This document shows positions 24,201 through 36,200 of a stretch of DNA of 64,000 nucleotides, piece after piece. Source of the DNA: Prorocentrum cordatum (Eukaryota > Sar > Dinophyceae > Prorocentrales > Prorocentraceae); the NCBI GenBank assembly GCA_963575745.1, contig CAUYUJ010003075.1:18436-82435 (forward strand), in the 5' to 3' direction. The translations under genes and the position numbers were made by a program. Under the pieces are notes generated by a model that searched no databases, was not told the DNA's origin, and saw only the letters and a list, made by a program, of their open reading frames with translations. The number at the start of each line of letters is the position of its first letter. Within the stretch, counting starts at the first letter, position 1.

Positions 24201-27200
24201 GCCCCTCATACTTGCCCATTCGATACAACGGATCGTCGCCGATGGGCGGCGCCTGCTGCGGATCTCCTGCCAGCACGACATCCTTCCCGCCGAGATACAC
24301 TGGCTCGTCCTCCTCCATCTTCCTCCCCTTTCCTCCTTTTCCGCCTCCTCCGCGTGCCGCAAACTTCGCATCCGTGCCCAGAGTGTCCTGCACCTTGTAC
24401 TCGATCTTCCCCAACATCTGCCGCCCGATCATACTCATCTCATCCAACACAAACAGCTTCGCCTGCCGCAACCGGTCCCGCGTCCGCAAGAAGCGTTCAC
24501 CGCCCTTTTGCTTCCAAGGCCCGCAGTACCCCACCGGAACGCCGAAAGCCCTGTGCAGAGTAGTCGCCCCATACTTCAACTGGAACGAGGCGCACCCTGT
24601 CGGAGCAGCCAGCAAACAGCAATTCCGCACCTCCTCATCAATCTCCGACTGAGAGCGCCTTCCCTCCCGCATCCCACCCCGGAGGCCCGGCACCCGATCC
24701 ATTCTGGTCCGCGGAGCCGTCTGACGCGCCCTCTGTCGCCTCGCCGCCACAAAACTACGCACCGTGCGCGACTTCCCCGTGCCTGCCACGCCCGTGACCA
24801 TCAGGCGGAGCGGGTCCTTCTCGGAGTGGCGTCCATCCATAACGATGTCGTGGGCAAACTTCTGCCAGGGGTCCAGGTCTTCGCGCAAGACGACCTCGGC
24901 CCCGTCACCCACGTTGGCCTTGCCGTACCAGACATCGCGCAGCTCCTCGAGGCGCCGCTTCTCCCCTGTCGACACATTGCACGGTTCATCCAGCCAATTG
25001 AAATCCTTCGGGTTCACACGCACCCTCCCGCGAACGTCCTCCCGCGCCACATCCCCGACGCGCACGTCTGCCGCCTGCACCGCGGGGCCCGCCGCGCTAA
25101 CACGCTCATCCGCTGGGCGGCGATCCCACTCGGACACCTCCCCCGCACCTGCGGCACCCTCCACACCCTCCCCTGGTCGCGGGTCGCGCAACACGATATC
25201 CCGAGGCTCCTCGTTGGGATCGTCCTCGGCGTTCTGCGCGAGTCTGTCCACCAGCTCCTCCACGTCCTCCCCCGACTCCGCCGCATCGCTCTCTCTGCCA
25301 GCGTCACCCTCCCTCGAGCCACCGTCGGATTCCTGGCCCCCCACGTCGCCCGCGGCGTCGCCCGCCCCAGCGTCACGCCCCTGCTGCCGCGCCCGGTGCC
25401 GACGCACCATCTCGCGGCGCGTCCGCCTCAGCAGCTCGCGGTTGGTCCGCACCCCACCAGCCTCCAAGATTGCGCCCAGCACCTCCTTGTAGAACGGATT
25501 CGCGCGTTCGTACTGCTCCACGACCCACGCCGGCACCCACTGTCGGAGCATCGGGTCCGTGAGCATCTCCATCAACATATCTCCCCAGAACCGATCCTCC
25601 CTGCCCCTCCAAGCCGCCCCCCCCGACTTGAACCACAGATCCTGCACTCCCAGGAACCGATCGCCCCCAGCATGGGGCACGAAATCCGTGGCCCCAATGC
25701 AGACTTCCGGCACAGGGCGGACGTCGCGCCGCATCTCTGCACCGATCATGGCTCTGCGGTCCGCCGTCGCCATGTGCCGCCAGTGCGCGATGACGTTCGC
25801 CCGCGCGTACGCCTCGTGGCAGGCGTGCTCCACGTTCGCACACTCCGCGCTATAGCCGGGCGTCACCTGCAGGCACACCGCAGGGTTCCCGCGCCTCAGC
25901 TTCCCTCGATACACGGCGTACTTCCAGTAAAACTCGAAGAGTGACACATCGCGCACCTCCTCCTCCGTGATGGACCCGTCGCCCCGGGCCCGCTGGCGCC
26001 GCACCAACTCCAGGCGCTTGTCGAACTTGTCCACTTTGCTATCCCAGTGAACCGGCTCATCCTCCGACTTGTCCCGCAGTGCGGACGCAGGCTTCAGGGC
26101 ACGCGCGCCCGTCGTGTTCAGAGTCACGACGGGCATCATGGACAAGACCATTGGCAAGCGCAACCCCAGCAGCGCCACTTCGTAACAATGGTAATCCCTC
26201 TCCCCGAGCATCCGAGCGAAGAACTTCTGGATCGAGCGTCGGAGGAAGTCGGTGCCCTCGCCGTCGGGAACGTACGCGCAGACCTCGTTGACGGCGTCGT
26301 CCAGCACCTCCTTGATCTTCCGCGAGCCCTTGGGCGCTTTCGTCGCATATTTCGTGACGTACTCCACAACGGCCCACAGGTTCAGGACGGGGCGCCAATC
26401 GATGTTCCCCATATTGGCCAGGAGCACGTGCTCCTCGTAGCTGTTGCAGAGCCGGTCGTTCCTCGGGAACACCGCCTGCCAGTGGCCCTCCCTGCGCCCC
26501 TTCTCCATCCGGAACGGTCTCGGCCCGACGCGGCCCCACCTCTCTCGCGGAAAATCATACCGGCAGAACACGCACCCCTCCTTGCCGCGCGCACACGCAT
26601 GTACCCCGAGCTTCGGCGGGCCCATGCCATGCTTCGTGTGGCGCGCAACCCTGTTCACCAGCGCGGACACCATTCTCCGAACCGGCTGCACGTCCAACGT
26701 CCCTGCTGCCTCGGACTGAAAGGCCTCGTCCAGAACCTTCCGCAAGTTCAAGCACTCCGGCGCAGACGCAGGCACGCTCCGGACCGCCCGGGCCTCCGAC
26801 GTCTCAGCAGCAGCCTCGTCTTCCATCTCCACGTCAACATCGAAGGCCCCAACCTCATCGTCCCACGTGTATCTGCACGCGCCCGCGTCATCGTAGCAGG
26901 GGTTCCACTCCGAGACCACGTGCCCGAAGAACTCATAGAACCGCTTCTCCAGAACGCTCTGCAGCGAAACGTTCTCGTGTTCTGGCTTCAGCACGCCGAA
27001 ATCAGCGCCAGCACCCGTCAAGCGCTGCAAGCGGGCCCCATCAGGAACTCCAGCAGGCCGACCCGCACCGGCGTCCTCTGCGCCGTCACCGCCCTCACCG
27101 TCCTCCACAGGACTCCCTCCCGGCGCGTCCACAGGCGCGGAAATCTCTCGGCCGACACGCTCGAACGCGACATCTCGTTCTCCTCCCCGACCTCGCGCAC

Positions 27201-30200
27201 CCTCATCAACATCAACGATCACCAACCACCCGCGATCCACCAGCGCGTCAAGCAGCGCGTCAGCCCTGCCCACGAACTCATCCTCATCGTCGTCGTCCGC
27301 GCCATCCTCACTCCCAGACCCTGAAGCCGCCGTACCCTCACCCCCACGACCCCTGGATGCCCGCGCGCCTGGCCGGCCGGCAGCGGCGCGCAGCACCTGC
27401 TCCAGGACCGCGAGAGCAGCGGCGCGGCGCTTCTGCTCCTGCGGGGGCCAAGCCATCGGCCCCGCCTCCAGCGATGGCAAACACGCCGCCAAGTCGCTGG
27501 TCACGCTCGGCGGGAGCATGTCGCCCTCCCCGTCCACGTCCGCACGCACCCGCGCAACCTCGGGCCCGGGCAACCCTACGCTGAACCCGTGGTAGTGCAG
27601 ATTCCCTCCCGCGCCACACTCGGCCCTGGCCATGGCCATGTACTTGAACTGCTCAGAGTGCGGCAGCACTGCGGGCATCACCATCCGCATGTTCAGCTCC
27701 ACCCGCAGGGCCATCATGTACGCCACCAGGTCCGGGTTGTCCCGAGCGAACCGAAAGCGCTCCTCTCGCCCGTCACCCACCCAATCCCCGAGGGCGCGCT
27801 CCCCTGCCGCCCGCGCCCCCCGGCCTCCTCCCATGCGCTGAATGTCAAACGCGGCATTGTAGAACGGATTCTGCGTCCACCAGATGGACGGGTGCCGGCC
27901 GAGCCCGACAACATCCGGCACGAGAGGCCGCCTGCGCTGAGTCCGCCCGTTCCCCGCCGGCAAGTCCATCTCGCGCAGGAACCGCCTGCCGACAGGCTCC
28001 GCGCCGTCCGCCAGAGGGCCCTCGACCCAGGGCGGGTGCCAGGACAGGTGCTTCACGGTACTCTGCAACTTCTTGGACTCATAGGACCAATGCATCGTGG
28101 TCGAGGGCACGTCGCGCCCAACGTTCGCCAGCTGACCCACCAGGATCCGCACCCGGTCCTCGCTCTCCAAGATCTGCCTGAGCCCACCCTTGGTCATCAC
28201 ACTCGGGCCCTGCACCGCGAGCCCCGCCCGCCTGTACATGGTCCGATACACGCCGAAGCCCTTCGCCCGTGCCTCGTTCAGGAGCAGCACGTTCACCATA
28301 GCCCACATCACGCGCTGCCCACGCGGACCACCAACGAACTGCCCGGTGCGGTAGCGCATCAGGTGCTGCACCCACTCCTGCACGGAGACCCGGCGAGGGC
28401 GGTCCTCGAAGAGGTCGCCGATGCCCATCGGGAACTCCAACGGGAACGCCCTCGCGAAGCGACCGACAGAGCGCGCCGGGATCGGGTCGTCACTCTGGCC
28501 GGGCCACCCGTAAATCATCCGCTCTCCCGTCCGCGCGACCACCTCGTCCTCGTCAAACTCCGGCAAATTCTCCTCCACGCACCCCGTATCCTTGTCCTGA
28601 GCAGCTCCCACGAACCTGCCGGCCATGGCCAACTCCAGCATCACATCGTCCAGGACCGCCTCCGGAGTCACGCCCCCGTCTGGGTCAGAGAACGGCCCCC
28701 CGACCCGCGGCCCGATCCAGTCCACGAGGAAATCGACGCGCACGCACTCCACGGGCACCCGATCCCTCTGCACGGCCACCACTGTGCTCTCCCCCCGCGC
28801 CGCGTCCAGCAAGCGCCCGAACAGGTCCTCCGTCGTCTCGTCATCACCAAACTTCAGCCCCTCCAAATGGCCCTCCGCCTCCGGCTGCAGCCCCGCCCAC
28901 CATCGCTGCACAGCCCCGCCGTACCTGAACTGCGCCTTCTCGAGCCAAGCACTGAACACATCGTGATCGACGGCCATGGCCTCGTCTCCGTCCCCGACAT
29001 CGAACTGGTCCTCATCTGCCTCCATCGCACCACCGTCGCCCGCGGCGTCCTGGCCGCCCTCGTCGCCACGCTGTGCGCCGTCGCCGTCGCGGACTCTCGC
29101 CCCTCGCTGAGCCTCATCACGCGGCCCCACGAAGTGCACGTCGAAACCCGCGGCAATGAACTGCCGCGGCGTGACGACGTCGACGCCACACGGAACAGTA
29201 TCCCTGGCAATGGCCTCCGCCCGAGTCACCGGCTCGGGCCCCTCGGCTTCCCCCGCCTCGTCCCCCGACAGCACGGCGCCGTCGTCGCTCTCCTTCGGCG
29301 CATAGCACCGGATGATGTCGTCGTCCGGCAGCACATCAAACAAACGCGGGTCGTAGTACTTGTGCATGGGCTCATTCGCAGTGCCGCCCAGGCGCCAGGG
29401 CCCGTACGTGCCGGCGAACGCGCACAGCGCCCGCAGCAGGTGCCCACAGTAGCGCCAGCGCACGTGCAGGCCCTCGACCACCTCCTTCCCGAAACCAACG
29501 TTCCGCCGCAGCATCAGACTGAAGGGCACCTTCCTCGGGTGCCAGGGCAGCATCACCCGCGGCTCCACGTTCTCCTGAAGCTCCCTCCCCCTGCCGCCAT
29601 GGTCGTAGTCGATGATCACTTCCCCACTGAGCAGCACCTCCGCGACCCGACCGGGAAACACCAGGCGCCCGTACACGTCCACGCCGAAGCGCTGCCGCTC
29701 CTCGTCCGTGCCCCCCGCGGCAATGCGCTCCGGGCGGTGCGGGTCGTCGGGGCGCTCGCCAGGTCCGCGCACCGAGTTCACGCGATCCCCGACGCGGTAC
29801 CCCTTCATTAGCTCGTGACGCCGCGCGAACCCGGCCACATCCTGCGGGAACGAGATGATGTTCTTGCGGAACTTGCGCAGCCCTGTCCGAGACACGGTGG
29901 CCAGATGCACCTGCATGTGGTCCAGAGCAATGAGCAGGCTCTCCGTGAGCGTGGCCTGGTCGAACAGGTCGCGCAGGTCATCGGAGGGGAACCGGAAGCA
30001 CGGGTCCATGTGATTCTGCGCGGTGCGGAGACCCACCACCTGATACAGGTCGTCTTCCGTGGGCGCGGCCGCCGCCTGCTTGTCCAGATCCCGCCTACAC
30101 CGCATGCACACGCCCGCGCACTCCAGGGCGAAGCCATCCGGCGGGTCGCTCGGCGGCACCTCGTCCCACTCGGCCACCTCCGTGCTGCACGCAGCCAGCC

Positions 30201-33200
30201 CGTCCCCGCCGCGACGCAGCAGCAGCATCTCATCCGCCAGCTGGTCCGGCGGCTCGAAGGCAGGGTGGAACGCCGGGAACCGCTCCTGGCACTCGTGGCA
30301 CGTGAACTTCACCATGCGCGTCAGGATCGCCTGCGCCGCCTGCACGGCCCGCACGGACGCATCGCGCAGCTGCACGTCATACTTCGCCACGCGCAGCGGC
30401 ACCGTCTTCAGCGCCAGCAGCATGCACTTCTGGTGTACGTCCCCTGCCTCGACACGGCCTCGGTGATCCAGTTTGGGCGTCAACGCTCCCGCGGTTCCAA
30501 ACGCATCGCGCAACTCCGCCTGCGGTCGGAACTCCCAGTGGCCAGCCTCTGGCGCGCCTGCAAACACAAACACTTCCCGCTTCCCTGGGCGCGCGCGGTC
30601 GCCCGGGGCCCACCGACTTCGGAGCACAACCCTCAAGTCATTCCCGTACCGACCGCGCTTCTTCGCCGGGCGCCCTCGACCACGCCCCGCGCGACCCGCC
30701 CCCCGCGCTTCCTGACCGGCCTGATGCAACGCGTCGAGCCCCTCTTTCGCAGTGCGCTCGCCCGCGCAGCCCTCAGGCAGCAGCCCCGCCACGGCCGCGT
30801 CCTCCTGCAGCTGGCCCACCCAGACGCGCCCAGGGTTCTCCCCCTCCTCCGCTCTGCGCTCCCGCGGGCCCTGACCCCGCCACCACGCCCCCGCCATGTG
30901 CGCGGGCTCTGTCCACCCGGCAGGCCGCTCCACAGGCAACACGAGCACGTCGTCATCCCGAACCACGTTCGCTGCGAACCCGGCCGCGACACGCGACTCG
31001 CGCTGCCACAGAGCCTGGAAATCGTCCGCATCGCCCCCGTCCGGGTCATCGCAGCACCGCACCGCCCGCCACTGCGTCCCGCCGCTCTCAGACACGACCG
31101 GCGTCTGCAACATACTACACTCGAAACGCACTCGGGGCCACTTCGAGCGACGACGAAAATCCTCCTCCACGGCTATCGCCTCCCAAGACGAACGCTCCGC
31201 GCTCGGATCACGACCGCGCGCGCGATCCTCCATCTCCAGCAGCACGCGCCCGAACCGCCCTGGCCGCCCCGGCTCCATCAGCGCACCCCACAACTTGTCG
31301 CCGTCCGACCCCTGGATCCGAAAACTACCCCGATCGCACTGACGACACGACACCAGGTACTCGCGGACGGCACCGACCAATGCCAACATGCGCTTGTCCT
31401 TGAGGTGGGGCACGGACGCAACTGCCCACGCCCGCGCATCCCCACCTCCGGCGCGACGCGGCGCGCTCCCGCGCCCCTCCTCGGCCGCTCGCGCCTCTGC
31501 CCAGTCTGCCTCCGTCGGCGGCCCAGCACCAGCGAAACGCACCAGCTCCGCATCGAGCGCGCTGCGCAGCTCGCGCGGCAGCGGTGCCGCGTCTTCTTCC
31601 GAGGCGCACTCATGATCTGACGCAGAACGCTCGTCGTCGCAATCGGAGGCCGATAACTCCGCCATGCCGCCGAATGTCTCGTCACCACCGCCCTCCTCGT
31701 CCACGGCTCCGCGGAGCGCGCCGCCCGCTTCGGCCCCTTCTTCGGCGGACGTCTTGCGCTCGAGTCTCCGGCGCCCCCGGCGCGCCTCCGGCACCTCCGC
31801 GCCCCCCTCGCCAGCTCGCCCCTCCTCCGCGCCCCTGCGCCCCGCTCCGCTCGCAGCGGCCTCCGCCTCGGACGTCTTGCGCCCCAACCGCCGCTTCCGC
31901 GCCCCGCCGCGCACCGCGACGGGCTCGGCAGCCTCCGCCTCGGATGTCTTCCGCCCCAGGCGCCGCTTCCGAGCGCCGCCGCGCATCTCCCCCCCACCGA
32001 CGCCCTCGTCCGCGCCGCCGCCCTGCTGCATCGCACCCTCCACGGCGTCGCCGCCCTCCCCACCGAGCGCAGCGCCCTGGTCTCTCGACGCACCAGCCGC
32101 CGCCGCACACCGATGCGCCGCCCCCGTCAACCACCCCTCCCAATCCAAGTCGGTGTCGCGAACCCTGTAGTACTCATCCCCTCGCGCGCGCGCAGCGCAG
32201 GCAGGCAGAAGCAGGCGCCAGCAGTGGCACCGATCGCACTGCGCCCAATTCCGCATACAGAACAAGTGCGACGCCCCGTCGTCGGCTCCCCCGCACGCCT
32301 CGGGCCTGGCGCCGCCGTCGCCGCCCCCCTGCGGATCCTCTCCGGGCGCATGCCCCATTTTCTCGTTCGCGTGCAGCCTGTTCTCCTTCGAACGCGGATC
32401 AATGTGCGGATAGCACTGCGGGCCTGCGTACGGCTTCAGATACTGCTGCTTCATTGGGTACCGCCGGATCTCCTCGCTGGTCAACCGCAACGCCTCCACG
32501 CAGTCCTTCTCGCTACAATCCATTTCGGAAGCTTGCAGCTGCCCCAGGTACTTGTTGAAGACCGCCCTGCTGTACCACATGAACACCTTCCCCCCCTGCT
32601 GCCCATTGTAGGACTCCCTCTCCGATCCGAACCGAGTAGTTCCCTCCCCGCAGCGATCCTGCAGTGTCCGCACCCCTGCCCCCTTCTCGTATACGAAGCC
32701 AGAACGGCCATAGTTCTTATGAATTCGGAGATTGTCATGGACTTGCTTGAGGCACTGCTCGTACTCGCTGTTCGTTAACACAAATCGCTTGTGCTCGTCC
32801 ACATCACACAAGGACTTCAGCTCAGGCTTCATCTTCGACGCCACGTCCCACATCGCGTGCCGCGCGTACCACTGCTTAGATGGCTTGTTTGCCTTGAGCG
32901 CGAACTCCTTGAACTTATCCAACGCGCCTGCAGGAATCGGGCCCCTGACGCGCCCGTGCGGGCACCCATATCGAGCGCACTTCCCGCACACGTCGCCCCC
33001 CGTCTTCGGCCGAAACCGGCACTGCTCTCGCCCCCAGCCCCCCCCCCACGTCAGCCCTTTGCAGCGGTCCTCGTCCACGTAATCCGGCTGGAACTGCCGG
33101 GACTCTGCCTCGGACGCAAGCGCCCCGTCCGCGGCCCCGCGCTTCCGGCGCGCTCTCCGGGCACCGCGCGGACGCGCGGCCGGCCCGCTGCCATCGCTTG

Positions 33201-36200
33201 CACCATCGTCAGCACCCCCGACGTCCACGGTCACTCCAGGGATGACAGGCATCTCCTCGCCATCAGAATCGCTCGGCGGCGCCGCGGCCGAAGCCGCGCC
33301 CCGAAGAGCGCGCCTCGCAGCCGCTGCCTGCGGTGCGACGGCGTCCGATCGCGCCCGAGCAGCCCCCGCGTCAGCCTCTTCCACCGTAACCCCTGGAAGC
33401 ATCGGCATGTCCTCACCCGAATCGCTCTCGTCCCCAGACGCACGGCCACGCGTGGCGGCCGCAGCTGCAGGTCGACGAAGCACGGACGCCCCCGCAGCAT
33501 CGCCCGAATCGGCATCGTCGACGGTGACTCCCGGGATGACTGGCATGTCCTCGCCAGACGACGACGGCGCCCCATCCTCACCGGTCGCGCGTCGCTCCCG
33601 CGCAGCAACGCCCGCCATGACGTTCGGGTTCTGCGCACCGCGGAGATGCGCACCTCGCTGGCTTTTCGCGGCGGCCTTCTTTTTCGGCGCACTCCTCTTC
33701 GGCGCGCCTGCAATCGACCGCAGCCACGGCGCGGCGCCTGCGTCTCCGAGAGATACGCCAGCGGCCAAGCGACTGTCCACATCAACGACCGTCGCGACAT
33801 GGCCCTGTGGGTACCACACAACGCTGCCGATCTCGGCCCCCCCCGCGGAACCCAAAAACCACGCGCCGGAACACTCCCCACGCAGTAAACCATCTGCACT
33901 CTCCGCCTCATAGACTCGCATCCTCGAACGGCGCGCCTCCAGCCAATCCTGCACGATAGCAAAGTTCGCCTTCTCCGTTGCGTCACCGCGCGCCCCAGCT
34001 CCGGAATCATTAGCGCACTGCAACTCGAAGAAGCACTCCGCCTGCGCGCGCGCGCCAGCACCCCCGCACCGAGCGACACTCAATTGCAGACACTTATTCC
34101 GCCACGGCCCCAGGCGATCTCCCGCATCAACAACTCCGAGTCGCCCCGACGCGACGCCACGTCTAAGGCGCCGCCGCCACGCGCGGGACGCGCCAGACCC
34201 CCCAGCAGCACCGAGTCGTCCCACGCGGGAACACACATCCCAGAAAACACCGCCCAGCGCGGCGAAGACACAGGCCACGCGCAGAGCCGCATCGCCAACG
34301 CACTGCCCCGCCCTCTGCGACGCCCTCCAGGCAGCGCCCCCCACGCACTCGTCCGCGCCCCGGCCCGCCCTGGCCTTGGCAGCGCCGATGCCAATGCCGG
34401 GGGAGAACCTGCGCGCGCACACGCGCCGCCCCCCGCACCTCCGCGCGGAGAGCCCACGCAGGCCACAGTAAAACCACTTGGCGACCCGAACCTTCGCGGC
34501 AGACGGCGCCGCATCGGACGGAGCGTCCACGTCGCGCCAGAAGCTCTCTCTCTCTTTCCACATCCGCGCGCGCGCCATCGCGCGCGTCACAGCGCGGCCA
34601 CCCGAAAGAACTTGTGGCCTTGGCGGGAACAGACCCAGCGCAGCAAAAACTGAAACTGCAATCAGCGCAACCTCCCCGACTGACAGCGCAGACACCCGCG
34701 CTTCCAGAGACGACAGCGCCACGCGCGGGGTGGACACCGAATCGACAGCCCGCGCCGCTCGGGCATTCAGAAACTGCTGCAGTCGCGCGCTTCTCCGCCC
34801 CCCCAGCGCCGCGCGGGGCACCCAGGCACGCCGCGGCGACTCATCGCGCGCACGCGGCGACTCATCGCGCGGAAGAAGGCGCGGCACGACTGGAAGCGGG
34901 ACACGGACCGCCATCTCTTCGTTACGCGCCGCCGCCGCCTCCGTCCGCCGCGCCCACTCCGCCTCCCGCCGCGCACAGCGCGACCTCCGAAGCGACGCGC
35001 GGCACGCCTTGCGATGCGCTTTCTGCTCGCGCTGCGCTGCCTCCCAGGCGGCATCATCCACGACTTCCTCCCTGATCACGTCGTGCTCTGCGCGCAAGCT
35101 CTCACGCAGCCGGTCCTCCCACTCCACAGATCCCCCCAGCTGCGGGGCGCGCTCCGCGCCCCGCACAGACGGAGCCCGGACCGAGACCACGGCCGCGACA
35201 GAAGCCGAGGCCAACGCCACTGCCAAAGAGGAAGCCGGGACCGGGGCTGACCAGACGACGTCGTCAGCTCCAAACCAATCGTCGTCATCGTCATTCTCGT
35301 CGTCGTCGTCACAATCGCTGGCGGCAAAAGCATCAAGTTCCCCCGCGTCGAAATCCTCTATAAATTCACGGCCATCACTGCTTTCCCACGGCGAATGATC
35401 AGCGAGCCGCGCTGGGACGGGCAAAGCGACGGAATCCGAGGCCCGCGCGATCCCGCCTGGCAAGACCGGAGCCGAAGCCCGCGACGCAGCCGGAACCTCC
35501 CGCGAAAAGTCCGAAAGAAACTCTCCCTCCCAGCGCCCTGACCCAGTAGCCTCCTCTCCGCAGCGCACAGCCCGCGCCAGAGCCGAAGACGGCCGCGAAA
35601 ATTTCGCGAGCGTTTCCTGCTCCGAACGCGGACCGCAGTCGCGTCCGCCCACCGCGCCCGCCGCACGCGCAGAATCGAGAAACTCTCGCGGAAAATTCGC
35701 GATAGTTTCCCCCTCCCAGCGCGCTGCCTCCGAAAAGACACATCCGCACCGAGCGGCCCCCGGAGCAGAAGACCCTCGGGAAAAATCCGCGAGCGTTTCC
35801 CCCTCCGAGGGCGCCATTCCCGAGACGCCCGCTCGGCCCAACAGGCCACACGCCGAAGCAGAAAACCGTCGCGAAAAATTCGCGATAGTTTCCCCCTCCC
35901 AGCGCACTGACCCAGAGGCCTCCTCCCCGCGCCGCACAGCCCGCGCTGGCGCCGAAAACGCCCGCGAAAAATTCGCGAGCGTTTCGTCCTCCCAGCGCAG
36001 ACCGCAGTCGCGTCCGCCCACCGCACCCGCCGCGGCACCGCCACACCACGCTTCCGCACATACAGACATTCTCTCCAAACCTTCGTTTCCTTCATTGTAA
36101 CCCGATGTGATGAACCACCGAGTCCCCATGGCACCAGGCCAACCCGGAGGGGAACCAGGGCCCGCTTTCGCGGGACTTTCCCCGGCCGCACAGCGTGGCG

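Noticed and set aside
18164-35398. Many 60-740 codon frames antisense to the giant ORF
   Set aside because: They are Pro/Arg/Ala-rich shadows of a very GC-rich gene with no recognisable domain.
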